A stretch of DNA of 64,000 nt from Candidatus Rifleibacteriota bacterium. Lineage in GTDB: Bacteria; Muiribacteriota; Ozemobacteria; Ozemobacterales; Ozemobacteraceae. The notes below the pieces were generated by a model, which did no database searches, was not told where the DNA came from, and saw only the letters and a list, made by a program, of their open reading frames with translations. The stretch spans positions 62,001 through 126,000 of the forward strand of contig JADFZL010000013.1 of the NCBI GenBank assembly GCA_015232575.1, read 5' to 3'. Below, one piece after another: positions 53,840 through 61,552 of the stretch (the first letter of the stretch is position 1; every line of letters starts with the position of its first letter). The position numbers were made by a program, and so were the translations under genes.

Positions 53840-55143
53840 TTTGTGCCTGGAATCAACTCAAGCAATTCCTTTATTGGAAGCAGTTCTGGGTCACACTTTG
53901 CAGAACAGTGATTTTTCAAAATGGATTCAGCTGTCTTTTTCATTGCCGGATAAGCACTTCGAAGCAGATGATTGGCATATATTACCAAATTCACGCCATT
54001 TTCAATTAACTGATCTTCTGTAACATAATTATATGTCGTAGGAACTGCAATCAAAGGCTTACAATTATCAAATTTTTTATAGCTGCGGCAAAATTCAGCA
54101 ATTTCATCAAAAGATTTTGATTTACTGTGAATCATTATCGCGTCGGCACCGGCTTCTATGTAAGATTTTGCCCTGGACAAAGCGTCTTCAACGCCACTTC
54201 CGAGAATCAGGCTCTCTATTCGGGCAATAATCATGAAATCATCTGTAGCCTGTGCTTTTTTTCCCTTTCGAATTTTATCGCAGAACAAGCCTACGTCTTC
54301 CTGCATCTGATGAACATCAGTGCCAAGCAGGGAATTTTTTTTCAAACCGACTTTATCTTCTATAATAACCGCCGAAACCCCGAGTCTTTCAAGAGTTTTA
54401 ACTGTAAAAACGAAATGTTCGGTTTTCCCACCTGTGTCACCATCAAAAATTATTGGTTTTGTTGTAACTTCGAGAACCTGATTTAAAGTCATCATGCGCG
54501 ATGAAACATCGACCGCTTCGATATCAGGCATTCCACGTGCGGTCGAATCAGTTAAACTACTCGCCCACATACCATCGAATTCACAATTTATTCCTTTTTC
54601 ATCTTTATAAGTTGTATTCTCAACAACAAGGGCACTCAAACCATTATGTACTTCCATAAAACGGCATAAAGGCTTAACATTTAGCATGCGTTTAAGAGAC
54701 TTAAGACGAATATTTGGAGTTGTACCAACTTCTTTAAGCGCTGCGTGAAGTTTTGTAGAAGAAATATTCTTCGTATAAGGAACCTCAACAAGTTCTCCGC
54801 CCCAGGCTTTTAATGCGTTTATAACCTGTTCCCGGACTTTTTTCTGAACACCCTCACGCCAGTCATCACCATGTACAACATAATCAGGCTTTATTTTTTC
54901 CAGGTTTGGAACATAATCAAGAGTGCTCTGTTGTACAACGCTACTGACACCTTTAATATTCTCAATAATCTCTTTGCGCTGTTCATATTCCATGAATGGA
55001 ACACGCTTGTATGTTGCAATTGCCTGGTCAGTCAATAAACCAACAACAACTTCCCCAAGCTCAGCAGCTTTTTTAATAATATTCAAATGTCCTGGATGAA
55101 CAAGATCTGCACTCATTCCGACATAAACAATCTTATTTTTCAT
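53836..55143 (-). CDS. pepM: Bifunctional cytidylyltransferase / phosphoenolpyruvate mutase (Fom1-like)
   Basis: The 435-residue protein joins two enzymes. Residues 1-135 are a nucleotidyltransferase with H16-P-G-H19 ([18 protein letters not shown]), [23 protein letters not shown] and ISSTKL (127-132), as in glycerol-3-phosphate and ethanolamine-phosphate cytidylyltransferases. Residues 160-435 are PEP mutase with the diagnostic E262-D-K-V-G-L-K-K-N-S271 motif and [12 protein letters not shown] (metal site). The domain order equals Fom1, whose N-domain makes the CMP ester of 2-hydroxyethylphosphonate. Mutase makes phosphonopyruvate from phosphoenolpyruvate. It is the first of three tightly coupled genes. 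Cytidylyltransferase activity on hydroxyethylphosphonate is inferred from the fusion and the adjacent reductase. Confidence 0.95.
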   Translation of the reverse strand: MKNKIVYVGMSADLVHPGHLNIIKKAAELGEVVVGLLTDQAIATYKRVPFMEYEQRKEIIENIKGVSSVVQQSTLDYVPNLEKIKPDYVVHGDDWREGVQKKVREQVINALKAWGGELVEVPYTKNISSTKLHAALKEVGTTPNIRLKSLKRMLNVKPLCRFMEVHNGLSALVVENTTYKDEKGINCEFDGMWASSLTDSTARGMPDIEAVDVSSRMMTLNQVLEVTTKPIIFDGDTGGKTEHFVFTVKTLERLGVSAVIIEDKVGLKKNSLLGTDVHQMQEDVGLFCDKIRKGKKAQATDDFMIIARIESLILGSGVEDALSRAKSYIEAGADAIMIHSKSKSFDEIAEFCRSYKKFDNCKPLIAVPTTYNYVTEDQLIENGVNLVIYANHLLRSAYPAMKKTAESILKNHCSAKCDPELLPIKELLELIPGTK

Positions 55144-55175
55144 ATATAAAAGGCACCTTCAAAATAGTTTTTTTT

Positions 55176-55913
55176 CTAGTCTTCCTGTGAAAAGGTAACA
55201 TCGATGGGAAGATCTTTTTTCATCGCCTCTGAAATTTCTGATAAAGACCTTTTAATCATTTTCTCAGCTTCTTTACGTGCTTTAACAAGAAAATATTCAT
55301 CCCTGCCTTGCTCAATAACAGCATTTCGAAGTTCTCTTGCCGATTCATCACGCAATTTTTTCCCGGAAAACTTGTCAAATCTCGCCCATCCAAGACTGGT
55401 CATAATTTCGATTTTCGCCGGATCAGTCTGAACTTCGATCAGATTTTCATCAAGTCTGGGCTGAGGAATTTTAATTGAAAGTCTTCCATTAATTTCATCG
55501 TATATCAAGCTTTCCCGGGAAATCTTGTCAAGTGGAATATAGTACTGAACCTTATTATCTATTGCGCGTAAAGTTACAATTGTATCGCCAAGTGATACAT
55601 ATCCCCAGAATACACTTTTTGTGCTGATTTTTTTTGTTTCAACTCCAAATGCTGCAGTAAGAACGACAAGCTTTGGAGTTTTCTTCAGGCTGTTTACAGC
55701 AGCGTTCATAACTGTAGAAACGCTTACCTCTGGTTTGATAAGGTTAGCGATATGACGAAAGGGTTCAGAAAAAATCTCGCGCGGAACCTCAGCAAGGCGG
55801 TTAAGAAGAAGAAATGCACCCAGCAAGGCCACAGAAATCACTACAGCAGATGCTTTAATAAAAGTTACAACACACCCTGGACCACCAGTCGCGGATTTTA
55901 TTTCCTCGGACAA
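55176..55913 (-). CDS. DUF4230-like membrane-anchored protein
   Basis: The 245-residue protein starts with TTG behind an AAGGAAAAG site, has one N-terminal membrane helix (about 19-41, TFIKASAVVISVALLGAFLL) and a periplasmic-side domain with VVLTAAFGVETKKIS, YYIPLDKISRESLIYDEING and RLSIKIPQPRLDENLIEV, the layout of DUF4230 proteins. The C-terminus is a charged helix. The function of the family is unknown. It follows the small gene at 55916 by two bases and precedes pepM by 32 bases, so all could share a promoter; a role with the glycan is not otherwise supported. Confidence 0.72.
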   Translation of the reverse strand: MSEEIKSATGGPGCVVTFIKASAVVISVALLGAFLLLNRLAEVPREIFSEPFRHIANLIKPEVSVSTVMNAAVNSLKKTPKLVVLTAAFGVETKKISTKSVFWGYVSLGDTIVTLRAIDNKVQYYIPLDKISRESLIYDEINGRLSIKIPQPRLDENLIEVQTDPAKIEIMTSLGWARFDKFSGKKLRDESARELRNAVIEQGRDEYFLVKARKEAEKMIKRSLSEISEAMKKDLPIDVTFSQED

Positions 55914-55915
55914 AC

Positions 55916-56203
55916 TTACTTTTCCTTTTCTTCAAACCTTCCGGAAACATAGCCTCTCAGAAGCATAAGCTTATCATCAAGATCAAACCTGATTTTAAAG
56001 CCCGAATTTTCAAGCGTCTGAAGCTCTTCTATTGTTGCATCAACCACAGTACAATGCCTGAGAAAATCTTCACCTGCAGAAACTTTGTCGCCATTGTCAA
56101 GATTGAGCATAAACTTTCCGTAGTCATCAGGTTTAATTTCTGCTTCCATAATTAACCCGCGTATTGCTTTATTAGTGCTTTGATGTGAAACAGATATTTT
56201 CAT
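55916..56203 (-). CDS. Small unknown protein
   Basis: A 95-residue soluble protein (begins MKISVSHQSTNKAIRGLIME) with no signal, helix or motif that I recognise. Segments MLNLDNGDKVSAGEDFLRHC and NSGFKIRFDLDDKLMLLRGY suggest a small alpha-beta fold. It is transcribed with the DUF4230 gene (two-base gap). Confidence 0.55.
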   Translation of the reverse strand: MKISVSHQSTNKAIRGLIMEAEIKPDDYGKFMLNLDNGDKVSAGEDFLRHCTVVDATIEELQTLENSGFKIRFDLDDKLMLLRGYVSGRFEEKEK

Positions 56204-56361
56204 TTTTTCTCCGCTTGTATTGTTTTATATCTTATGTCATTTCTTAAGGATTTTATCTGAATACTTATGGATTGTCAATATTTGTGAGACAAAGCCAATA
56301 ATTCGAGTTGGATATGAAGATACAGCTTTGAGTATACAAAAATAAAACATGACAAAAAATG

Positions 56362-56370
56362 TGGTATAAT
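56362..56370 (+). promoter_or_regulatory. Extended -10 promoter of the gene at 56411
   Basis: TGGTATAAT is a perfect extended -10 (TGn plus TATAAT) with transcription expected to start near 56377, giving a leader of about 34 bases before ATG 56411. No good -35 box is seen, as is common with extended -10 promoters. Confidence 0.55.
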
Positions 56371-56410
56371 TGTCTGACTGAATTACATCAGAGTAGATGA
56401 TCAGATAAAA

Positions 56411-57127
56411 ATGAAATTTTTGAAAATATTCTCTTTTATACTGTTTTTGCAGGCATTTGAATTTGTTGAATTGAAGGCATGCAATCTTGTCAATCACGAT
56501 TGGCAAAGGCTATTTCTGTTTGAAACTCTACTTGAAGTGCCTGTTTTTCCTGCCGGAGAGGTTGACATATTGTCTAATATGAACATTCCACCTGATCCGG
56601 TGAATGTTTTCTGGCTTGTGAATAATCCATCGAAACTTCTTCCGGCAATGTTAATGATGCCTGTCTGTCAGAAAAAAGAATTTAAAATCAACTGGCTGCC
56701 TGTTTCTTCGAAAAAAAGCAGCATGCTTAACATGGTAAAGCGAAATTATGAAAATGCCACATCATCAATTATTCTATCATCCAACTCAATAAAATTTAAA
56801 GCAGCACTGTTTCATGATTTAAATTCTTCATGGCTTTGTTATAAATTTGTATTGGCACAGGACAATCGAATCAGAGCATTAAGTCTTATAAAAAACCATG
56901 AAGCCGCTGAAGAATTAAACTCTACTGTGTGTGTCTCTATTTCATTTTACCGCTTTCCAATTCCCGGACACATTTTTCTTATAGATTTTTATCCAGACAC
57001 AAAAACACGGATAAATTTATACGACTCTCCTTCACTTGTTGAAAAACTTCTGGTTGCGGGTTTTCTGAAACCATTCTTTGATTTGCGCCCTGCTTCTGAA
57101 CTTCCCGACTTTCCAGCTCTGAAATAA
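56411..57127 (+). CDS. Exported protein of unknown function
   Basis: A 238-residue protein with an N-terminal export signal (MKFLKIFSFILFLQAFEFVE, cleavage near LKA|C, with Cys after LKA that could also be a weak lipobox). The mature part is beta-rich, with NHDWQRLFLFETLLEVPVFP, SIILSSNSIKFKAALFHDLN and FYRFPIPGHIFLIDFYPDTK. No family is recognised. It precedes a second unknown exported protein on the same strand by 103 bases and may form a unit with it. Confidence 0.65.
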   Translation: MKFLKIFSFILFLQAFEFVELKACNLVNHDWQRLFLFETLLEVPVFPAGEVDILSNMNIPPDPVNVFWLVNNPSKLLPAMLMMPVCQKKEFKINWLPVSSKKSSMLNMVKRNYENATSSIILSSNSIKFKAALFHDLNSSWLCYKFVLAQDNRIRALSLIKNHEAAEELNSTVCVSISFYRFPIPGHIFLIDFYPDTKTRINLYDSPSLVEKLLVAGFLKPFFDLRPASELPDFPALK

Positions 57128-57230
57128 AACAAAATGATGCATATCCAAAAATGGGTAGTTCGGAGCTCGCATGATATCAGAGTTGCCTTAAGAGAAAAGA
57201 AAAGAAAAGATATGAAAGGAAAGTTTAGTA

Positions 57231-57929
57231 GTGAAAATAACTATTAATCACTCGAAGATGGTCAGTGCTCTACTTATTTTGCTTCTTTCATTTATTACCT
57301 CTTCACAATTGTCAGCGCATGATATAAGAGCGTTTGACCTCAACTCATATATTTCTTCTCATCCGATTTTTATAAATTTTAATCCTGAAACAAAGAAAAT
57401 GGCTGACAATAAATTTACCGAATCAGCAATAGCATCTCTTAATATGAAGCTTTCAAAGATTTCAAATGATCTGGAAGAAATTGATTACATGTTGAAGCCA
57501 GATCTTAATAAGCTCCTGTCTGATTTTCAATCCGATGATGAATACTGGAATCAACGAAATTCACTGCAAAAAAAGAAAAGTGACTTGCTGGAAGAATGGA
57601 AAAAAAAACGTATTGAGTTAGATGAAGCAGAAATCGAGCTTTACAATCCGCATATTTTTCTAAAAAACTCAATGAGGAAACTGGAAAATGATTTTCTTCA
57701 AATGATTTCTTCCATGAAGATCTCGTCTGATTCAATTTTTCTGAATTATTTGCCCGAAATCTCAGATGATCCTGAGATAAACTCATTTATTAACCCTTAT
57801 TATGAGTTTTTACTGAATGGTAATAAAGAAAAGATGGAAGAATATCTGAAAAAATCATATCATATTGGTATGTTCTTCAAAAATTCCAGATTACCGGTGT
57901 TGTACAATAAAAACATGACAAGTCAATAA
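57231..57929 (+). CDS. Exported coiled-coil protein of unknown function
   Basis: A 232-residue protein read from GTG 57231 (GGAAAG upstream) or ATG 57258. A signal peptide (MVSALLILLLSFITSSQLSA) is followed by a long charged helical part with heptad pattern (SLNMKLSKISNDLEEIDYML, NQRNSLQKKKSDLLEEWKKK, RIELDEAEIELYNPHIF), about residues 55-165. It is probably periplasmic. The SpoIIE-phosphatase gene starts 40 bases after it, so it may sense or stabilise that membrane protein; this is inference by position. Confidence 0.65.
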   Translation: MKITINHSKMVSALLILLLSFITSSQLSAHDIRAFDLNSYISSHPIFINFNPETKKMADNKFTESAIASLNMKLSKISNDLEEIDYMLKPDLNKLLSDFQSDDEYWNQRNSLQKKKSDLLEEWKKKRIELDEAEIELYNPHIFLKNSMRKLENDFLQMISSMKISSDSIFLNYLPEISDDPEINSFINPYYEFLLNGNKEKMEEYLKKSYHIGMFFKNSRLPVLYNKNMTSQ

Positions 57930-57969
57930 TAAAGGGACAAAACATAAACGAAAGCAGTAAAATCAGAAT

Positions 57970-60816
57970 ATGGGATTGATTGAGACTTTTGGTTCCAGAA
58001 TCAGATGGATGCTTGTCTGTCTGGTGTTTTTTGCTTTTCCATTCATTCTGATTGGTTACGGACTCGGAAACATCTGGAATAACCAGGAAGAAAGAGCTCT
58101 TTCAAAAGCTTTTCAGAAACTTGATTCTCTTCTTTTAACACTCAAAGCCAAAGATGTCCCTGAGATATACCTTGAAAGTCTTTTACAAAAAGCTTTTCCA
58201 ACTCATATTCAAACCCCTCCTGATATGAAAACTTTATCCAGAAGAATTAATTCGCTGAGAAAACGCTTTCCAAAAGTTTTTAATATCTATTTCGTTGATT
58301 CAAGTGGCAATCTGGTTACAGAACTCACAGATGGTCGCCCACCGAAAACTGTTATCAAAAGATTTTATACCATAATAAGAGATCTTACCTTCGGCAGTGA
58401 TGCCATGAAAAACGCCCTGAGGGAGAATTTTCCCATATTAAAAGCTTTTATTGGTGAAATCGCTTCACAGGAAGAAATGGGCAACGGAAGAACCAAATTG
58501 AAAGAAGTAAATCTCAACAGAGAGAAACGATATTTTTATTTTGCAGCTAACAAACATGCAGGCTTATTCGCTCACTTAACTCAGACCGCAGACTGGGAAA
58601 TTATTGCATTAAAAGACCTTTGCAGGCGATTTAACGTTTCCCACAATAATTCCTCTCTGAAATTTGGCTTGACATCACTTACCTCAATAAGTAATAAAAA
58701 TTTGTCTGAAGAATTCAGCAATATTCTCTCTGAAAATATCCGCACAAATCGGGCCCATTTTCAAACTCGTAATGCTCTTTATTCTTTAATGGCCATTTCT
58801 CCGACTCATCGCTTATGGATAAAGCAAAAAAACCCGGGTCTGAATAATTTTTCCCACAAAAGATTTATTTATTGTGCAATTGTTACCTTTCTTTTTGCGC
58901 TCTTTGCCTTCTTTTCCCATCTTGTTATTGTTCAGGAAAAACCCCTCAGAATATCAATCAGAACACAACTATTATTGCTTTTTGCCTTTACCGGAGGTGT
59001 TCCAATTGCTGTCGTAATACTTGCTGGCTGGGACTACCTGAACGATAAATTTGAATCCAAAGTTAGAATAGCACATGAAAACATACTTACAGTTCTTTCA
59101 GCTTTTGACGCAAGACTTCCTTTAAACCGTGGAAAAACTGAAGTTCAGATAAACAGACTCGTATCAAAAATTAACACACTTGACGGTCTGGCAATCGAAA
59201 AAAATGTTAAATATCTGAATTTTTTCAAGAAGAAATTTACGCCTTCAGAATTGGTAATTTTTACATCTGATGGCAAAATGGTTTTTACATGTGATCCAAA
59301 TCCTTCAGGAAAAACAGAAAGGTCCAGAAAGATCCTTTCCCAACTTGTAAAAACAATACTCTCCAGACTTAACAAAGATGAAAATATTAAAATAAATTCA
59401 GCTGAAATACTCCTTGAAACCATGTCAGGAGCAGATAGCCCCATTTTTGTTATCATTAGAAACCTCGGAAAGATTTTTGACCTTTCATTCGCCGGCACAC
59501 AACACACATGGACATACCTGAAACCTTTGAAGAGCAGAAGCGGTAATTATGGCCATCTTCTGGCATCATTCTGGCGTAAGACCGCAATGGACTTCTATTA
59601 CATAAAATCTTCACTCATGACGGCTCAGAGAGAGGTAAAATCAGCCCGTTTTTTTGCAGTAGAACGTGATTTTACTGAAATCAAGTCTTTTCCCGATAAA
59701 CCTGCGGTGATAAAAAGAATCTCTGGATTTATCAGAGAAATGAATCTCAGACAGTCTTCACTTTTTTCAACAGTACAAATAGGCGGAACAAGGTACCTTG
59801 TTACGGGTCTTAAAACTAAAGAACTGTTTTATCACAATATTATTTCTATGTTCCCTGACACTGAAATTCGCCTCGAAATTCAGTCCATGAAACAGAAACT
59901 TATACTTTTCTGCGTAGTTTGTCTGCTCATAAGCATATTTCTCGGATTCCTCCTTTCGAGGAAGCTTCTGGTACCAATTGCTGATCTGTCCCTTGGCGTT
60001 AAAGCCATTGAGGAAAGAAAATTCAACTACCGGGTTATAAAAAGTGCTGACGACGAACTTGGCGATCTTGCCACAACATTCAATAATGTTATGGAAGGGC
60101 TTTCTGATATGGAGATCGGACGCATTGTACAAGAAAGCCTTTTTCCGGAAAGAGCCCTTATCGTAAATGGCTATGAGGCATTTGGAAAGACTCGCTGTGC
60201 AAGTCAACTAGGTGGAGATTATTTCGACCTTCTTGATCTTGAAGATGGAAGGCTGATAATTCTTATTGGTGACGTTTCAGGCCACGGCGTTGCTTCAGCA
60301 CTTGTAATGGCAATGGCGAAGGCTATCGTTGAAAATGAATCGGCAGCACTCAGAAAAATCGAAGAGATAATGCTCTCGATGCATAAGGTTCTCTATAAAA
60401 CTCTCAAAAGAAAGCGAATGATGACATGTTTTCTTTCGGTTCTCAACACCAAAACCCATGAACTTGAATTTGTAAATGCCGGGCATAATTATCCAATTGT
60501 ATTTAGAAAGAATACTGAACCATTTTATATTTCAACAGCTTCATTTCCACTTGGAAGTAAGAAAAAAATCGAGTTTCATTCAGAACGCATAACTCTACAA
60601 CCAGAAGATAAAATAGTCTTTTATACAGATGGTCTTATAGAAGCCAAGCATGGCGGTGACATGATTGGCTACGAAACGGCAATTTCCCGCATAAAAGAAA
60701 AAATTGTCCTTCCACCTCAGCAGCTTTACGAGAACATAACAGACTGGCACCATGAATACGTTGATCCTGGACCACAGGAAGACGATATCACCCTTTTAAT
60801 TCTTCAGAGAAGTTGA
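57970..60816 (+). CDS. Membrane sensor with HAMP and SpoIIE-type (PP2C) phosphatase
   Basis: A 948-residue sensor. Membrane helices lie near 12-32, 298-318, 336-358 and 640-660, enclosing two extracytoplasmic regions. HAMP follows (about 660-712, LLVPIADLSLGVKAIEERKF), then a PP2C/SpoIIE domain: GGDYFDLLDLEDGRLIILIG (748-767), DVSGHGVASALVMAMAKAIV, NAGHNYPIVFRK and FYTDGLIEAKHGG, ending PQEDDITLLIL, with the metal-binding acids intact. Such phosphatases dephosphorylate a STAS anti-anti-sigma protein in partner-switching systems. A STAS gene follows 185 bases downstream on the same strand and is the obvious candidate substrate; no anti-sigma kinase is in the window. Confidence 0.92.
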   Translation: MGLIETFGSRIRWMLVCLVFFAFPFILIGYGLGNIWNNQEERALSKAFQKLDSLLLTLKAKDVPEIYLESLLQKAFPTHIQTPPDMKTLSRRINSLRKRFPKVFNIYFVDSSGNLVTELTDGRPPKTVIKRFYTIIRDLTFGSDAMKNALRENFPILKAFIGEIASQEEMGNGRTKLKEVNLNREKRYFYFAANKHAGLFAHLTQTADWEIIALKDLCRRFNVSHNNSSLKFGLTSLTSISNKNLSEEFSNILSENIRTNRAHFQTRNALYSLMAISPTHRLWIKQKNPGLNNFSHKRFIYCAIVTFLFALFAFFSHLVIVQEKPLRISIRTQLLLLFAFTGGVPIAVVILAGWDYLNDKFESKVRIAHENILTVLSAFDARLPLNRGKTEVQINRLVSKINTLDGLAIEKNVKYLNFFKKKFTPSELVIFTSDGKMVFTCDPNPSGKTERSRKILSQLVKTILSRLNKDENIKINSAEILLETMSGADSPIFVIIRNLGKIFDLSFAGTQHTWTYLKPLKSRSGNYGHLLASFWRKTAMDFYYIKSSLMTAQREVKSARFFAVERDFTEIKSFPDKPAVIKRISGFIREMNLRQSSLFSTVQIGGTRYLVTGLKTKELFYHNIISMFPDTEIRLEIQSMKQKLILFCVVCLLISIFLGFLLSRKLLVPIADLSLGVKAIEERKFNYRVIKSADDELGDLATTFNNVMEGLSDMEIGRIVQESLFPERALIVNGYEAFGKTRCASQLGGDYFDLLDLEDGRLIILIGDVSGHGVASALVMAMAKAIVENESAALRKIEEIMLSMHKVLYKTLKRKRMMTCFLSVLNTKTHELEFVNAGHNYPIVFRKNTEPFYISTASFPLGSKKKIEFHSERITLQPEDKIVFYTDGLIEAKHGGDMIGYETAISRIKEKIVLPPQQLYENITDWHHEYVDPGPQEDDITLLILQRS

Positions 60817-60965
60817 AAAACTAAAAGAACAAACTGTCCGCAAATTACGCAGATTAAGTTCTAAAAACAAAAGCTGAGAGTTGTAAATAGTCAAAACAAA
60901 CAAAAAGAATGGATTTTTAGGAATAAATCTTCCTGCAAAAGATAAATCTGCCAGACAAAATTTTG

Positions 60966-60995
60966 TTGACATGAACTCACAAAAGCCAATATCAT
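60966..60995 (+). promoter_or_regulatory. Promoter giving a possible leaderless STAS transcript
   Basis: TTGACA at 60966-60971 and TATCAT at 60990-60995 are separated by 18 bases. Transcription would start about seven bases after the -10, at or next to ATG 61002, and no ribosome site precedes that ATG. Two independent signs of a leaderless message. Confidence 0.5.
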
Positions 60996-61001
60996 GCTCT
61001 C

Positions 61002-61340
61002 ATGCCAGAAATAATTATTGAACAGATAAAATCGGGAACTACCGAAATTTTCCGAATAAACGGCTATCTCGACGAAACAGGCGGAGATAAGCTGAAATTG
61101 CTTTGTGAAAAGGCAATTTCTGATGGACGAAAAAATTTTCTATTTAATTTTCAAAACACTCCGGTAATAAATAGTAGTGGTCTCGCCATGTTTCTTGAAA
61201 TTGCAGTTAAAATAATTGATTATAAATCTGGAAAAATTTCCGTTACAGGGCTTTCTAAAATCACCAAAACGGCATTTCACATGATCGGACTTCTTGAACT
61301 TGTTTCTGAATACGAAACCGAAGAGCAGGGAATTTTTTAG
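61002..61340 (+). CDS. STAS-domain anti-anti-sigma factor-like protein
   Basis: A 112-residue STAS protein. The phosphorylation loop reads TPVINSSGLAMFLEIA with S58/S59 as the acceptor; the Asp usual before it (DSSG) is Asn here. The rest (IFRINGYLDETGGDKLKLLC, FLFNFQNTPV, ISVTGLSKITKTAFHMIGLL) is canonical. It probably binds an anti-sigma kinase when unphosphorylated and is reset by the SpoIIE-type phosphatase encoded upstream. The stop codon TAG (61338-61340) belongs to the GC-rich hairpin element that begins at this point, so the last residues may have been replaced when the element arrived. Confidence 0.88.
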   Translation: MPEIIIEQIKSGTTEIFRINGYLDETGGDKLKLLCEKAISDGRKNFLFNFQNTPVINSSGLAMFLEIAVKIIDYKSGKISVTGLSKITKTAFHMIGLLELVSEYETEEQGIF

Positions 61341-61520
61341 AGGGGGCACGCGCCCCCTCTCGACGATCGAACAAGTTCGACCGTCTCACTCCCCGCGGTC
61401 GAGCACTTTGTGCTCTCCTGCGCCTGAGCGTGCCTCTGGCTCTTTAGATAGCACTTTGTTTTCCCCGGCGTCTGAGCGTGCCTCTGGTTCTTTCAAAGGG
61501 GCACTTTTGAGTATTATTGT
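61339..61520. repeat. GC-rich three-hairpin element, copy R3, with degenerate tandem units
   Basis: Hairpin 1 at 61339-61360 is identical in stem to R1 and R2. Hairpin 2 at 61362-61385 reads GACGATCGAAC, AA, GTTCGACCGTC; hairpin 3 at 61401-61415 is GAGCAC, TTT, GTGCTC. Units starting GCACTTT follow at 61403, 61451 and 61501, sharing TGAGCGTGCCTCTGG. The rest of the gap to 61552 is empty. Confidence 0.82.
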
Positions 61521-61552
61521 GTAGAAAGCATTTCAGGAGTTTGATCGGATAA

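Noticed and set aside
47386-55143. Fosfomycin biosynthesis cluster
   Set aside because: Fom1, Fom2, FomC and a Fom3-like layout are seen, but no epoxidase (Fom4/HppE), FomD or FomA/FomB resistance gene is present, and glycan genes dominate.
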